Below, one piece after another: positions 52,801 through 55,800 of a stretch of 64,000 nt of DNA. The notes under the pieces are model-generated. The model was not told the origin of the DNA. It did not search any database and worked only from the letters and a program-made list of their open reading frames with translations. Position 1 is the stretch's first letter, and every line of letters starts with the position of its first letter. The stretch covers positions 40,577,734-40,641,733 of the forward strand of contig JARZZO010000014.1 in the NCBI GenBank assembly GCA_030544215.1, in the 5' to 3' direction. The translations under genes and the position numbers were made by a program. The DNA is from Zantedeschia hybrid cultivar (lineage: Eukaryota; Streptophyta; Magnoliopsida; Alismatales; Araceae).

Positions 52801-55800
52801 AGACGGGGTGCATAGCTCGGTTCGACCATGCGCTTTGATACTATTGGGCCATCCAACTCAAAACCTTAAGGCTTTGAGTAGAGTAGGCCATTTATTTAAG
52901 CATTGTTTTGTTTTGTGCCTTTTATGTTATGGGACTATTCTAAGATGCTTCCTCACATGCAGGCCGACTTTAGACTCTGCATGTGAACCACAAATACGGG
53001 GTGCATGGCTCGGTTCGTATCCATGAGCTCTTATACTTATTAAAATTATTAGGTCATCTAACTCAAAACCTTAAGGCATTGAGTGGAGTAGACACCACTA
53101 TTTTTAAACATATGTTTGATTTTGCTCCTTTTCCATGTGGGACTATTCTAACACTCTTCATTGGAATAGAGTTTGCATTCAGGTGAATAGCAAAAAGAGA
53201 TTTTGGCCAAACATAATACTCATTCTCTCAAGCCCGTATCCGGGCCATATTCAATGTCTTAGTTTGAAACCAAACCATGCCTAAAGTTCAGTCAAAGGAA
53301 GTTTAGGGTTGAGGAGCTGGAGGTTGTGGGTTCCATTAAGCTAGCCCTTTCACCCAGTTTAATCTGATCCATTTGATAACTCATTGCCAACTCACCTATT
53401 TTTCCCCGTTTTCTCACTTGACATGGCAACCAGGTGGTGCTATGTACACTGATGGGGAGATGCTGGCCCTTCCTTTTGGTTGCATTGGAAGTCTAGCTAG
53501 GCCATGGGTGATGATATGGCATCCTAGTCATCAACAACCAATCTCCTCTTGACACGTCCTTAATTTCCCATCCACCATCCTCTAATCCAAGAATTGATAG
53601 GGGTTAATGATGACTATTTTGGCAATTAGGTTTTAATTAAAGTTAGTGTCATATTGTATATACCCATATATGATCCAAAAGTTAATCTACTCTCAAGGTC
53701 TTATAATTACTTGAATGACTTCTCATTTATTGTTGGCACTACAAAGATGTAGGGGGTCCTACATCCCATCTCTCCCCACAATCTGTGCACCATCTTTGCT
53801 GCCATGTACCATTTCACCCTTTTTCTCTTTATGTAGATAGTCCTTGGATTCATGATCTCAGATCTTACCTCATTATGATTTTTCACCTAAGGATTCGGCA
53901 CAACTTCAAGTGTATTGTTTTTCCCTTCCATACCATCTCTAACAAGAGAGGAGTTCCAACCGCCTTACCTATGTTTCTCTATTTCTATACTCTACAAACA
54001 ACTTCTCTCGGATCCCAGATGCCCAAAATGCCTCACTCTTTACCATGGCTCCTTCCGAGGTACTTGAAGCATAACATCTCATTCTTTGTGTGGAAATTTG
54101 GTAGGATGGCTGTTCTTTTAGGATTAGTCCTACCTTAAGAGGGATACCACTGAACATTGTCCTTGTAGTCCCTTTGATGGGGGACGAGGAGGTGGAAGCC
54201 TCCGGCATCACACCAGTGGCGAGGTGACAGCCTTTGACGTTGCACCGGCAGCTAGGGCGTCACCCCTGGGCCCTCGGCCCGTCGCATGGCAGATTCGACC
54301 CCGTCAAAGGTCGTCTTCTCCATCAGAGAGAATGACACCAGAAAATAATCAAAATTCACACTAAGATTAGTCCATCAATTAAAATGAGACCTTACATCTA
54401 TATACATATTGTTTAGAGACCTTTCAGACTCAAACCGGGCTACCCAACTCCAAGATGAACTAAGACACCCCTAACTAGTTAATTATTATGAACATTCACA
54501 CTAAAATCCCTAAAAGTAAAAAATCAGTCCTAATAATCCTAACAAAATAAAAAACATGCTAAATGGGCTCCAAATGGGCAAATAAAATACCGATGGACTC
54601 CTCTAAAAATAATATATGCTTTAGACGAGGTTTGGGAAGCTTTTGAGCACAACAAAGCTTGCTCTGGTCTCGGTTTCCTATCATTCTCCCCCGATTTGAG
54701 AAAACTCGTCTCTGAGTTTTGAAGTGCGGGAATTCCATAGGAAAATGCTGAGAATAGCAAAGCAAGGGTGCACAATTGATGCCACTGAGATTACCATGCA
54801 GAAGAAAGCTCCAACTCGATGTGGAAAGTACGTCTCAATATCTCTCCATAAATGGTTAAAGTCATGTGGGTCAGTTGTGTCTTGAATGATTTTCAGCTAA
54901 CTGACCATATCTTTGATTTCCTCTTTATACTTCACCTCATTTTGCTCAACCATAAATGTGGAACCAGTCTCAAAGTAGACTTCAGGAATCACCTCTAACT
55001 GTGCTTCAACAAGGAGGATGTTATCACAAACATCTTGGACTCGACCTCTTCAAAATATTCGTCTGCGAGTGCCAGATCAGCTTCATAAACTTTTTCTTCC
55101 ACTTGATTGTAACATTTCTCAACCAATGCTGGGTCAACTTTATAAACTACCTCTTCCCTTGGATTTTCATACTCCTTGATCAATGCTGGGCTGGCCTCAA
55201 TTACCTCTATTTTGGAAAGTAGGGTCTCAATGTTAGTCTTCAATGCTATCCACTTTGGGTCTTCCTTTATTGGAACCCAACCCATGTCCTAATGGCCTAT
55301 AGCCATCATCTCAAAAAGCGTGCCACATAATTAGAGGCGTCTAGAAGTGGACATGCAAATCGATGTGGCTGACATGGTCCTCGAGATGTGCGAACGGACT
55401 TCTGCAGAGTGCATGTAAGAGTGGCATGCAAAATGATACACCATTGGCAAATGGGATAATAGATGAGGTCTACCTCCTCTAAAAATAATCTATGCTTCAG
55501 ACGGACTTTGGGAAGCTTTTGAGCACAACAAAGCTTGCTCTGGTATCGGATTCCCATCACCCTCTTTTAAAGCATGGAGTGAGAACTGGGCAATAATGGG
55601 AATGAGATGGGAGAATGGAAGTGAGGAATATCTTCTAGTTTATAAATCAACGGTTGGTGGAACAAGTGTTGGTGTTGTGTGTAAGAATTACCTTCTTGAG
55701 ATTGAGTTTGTATGGAGGTGAGGCTTATGGAGGAATGTTTCCCCCTTTATTGGCTGTGCAACCCATCTTTTCACCGAAAGAATCCAATAATTCTTTAGGA

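Noticed and set aside
55535..55565. TGGTATCGGATTCC as an LTR-retrotransposon primer-binding site
   Set aside because: It only partly matches the initiator tRNA-Met complement, no LTR edge precedes it, and the neighbouring frame runs the other way.
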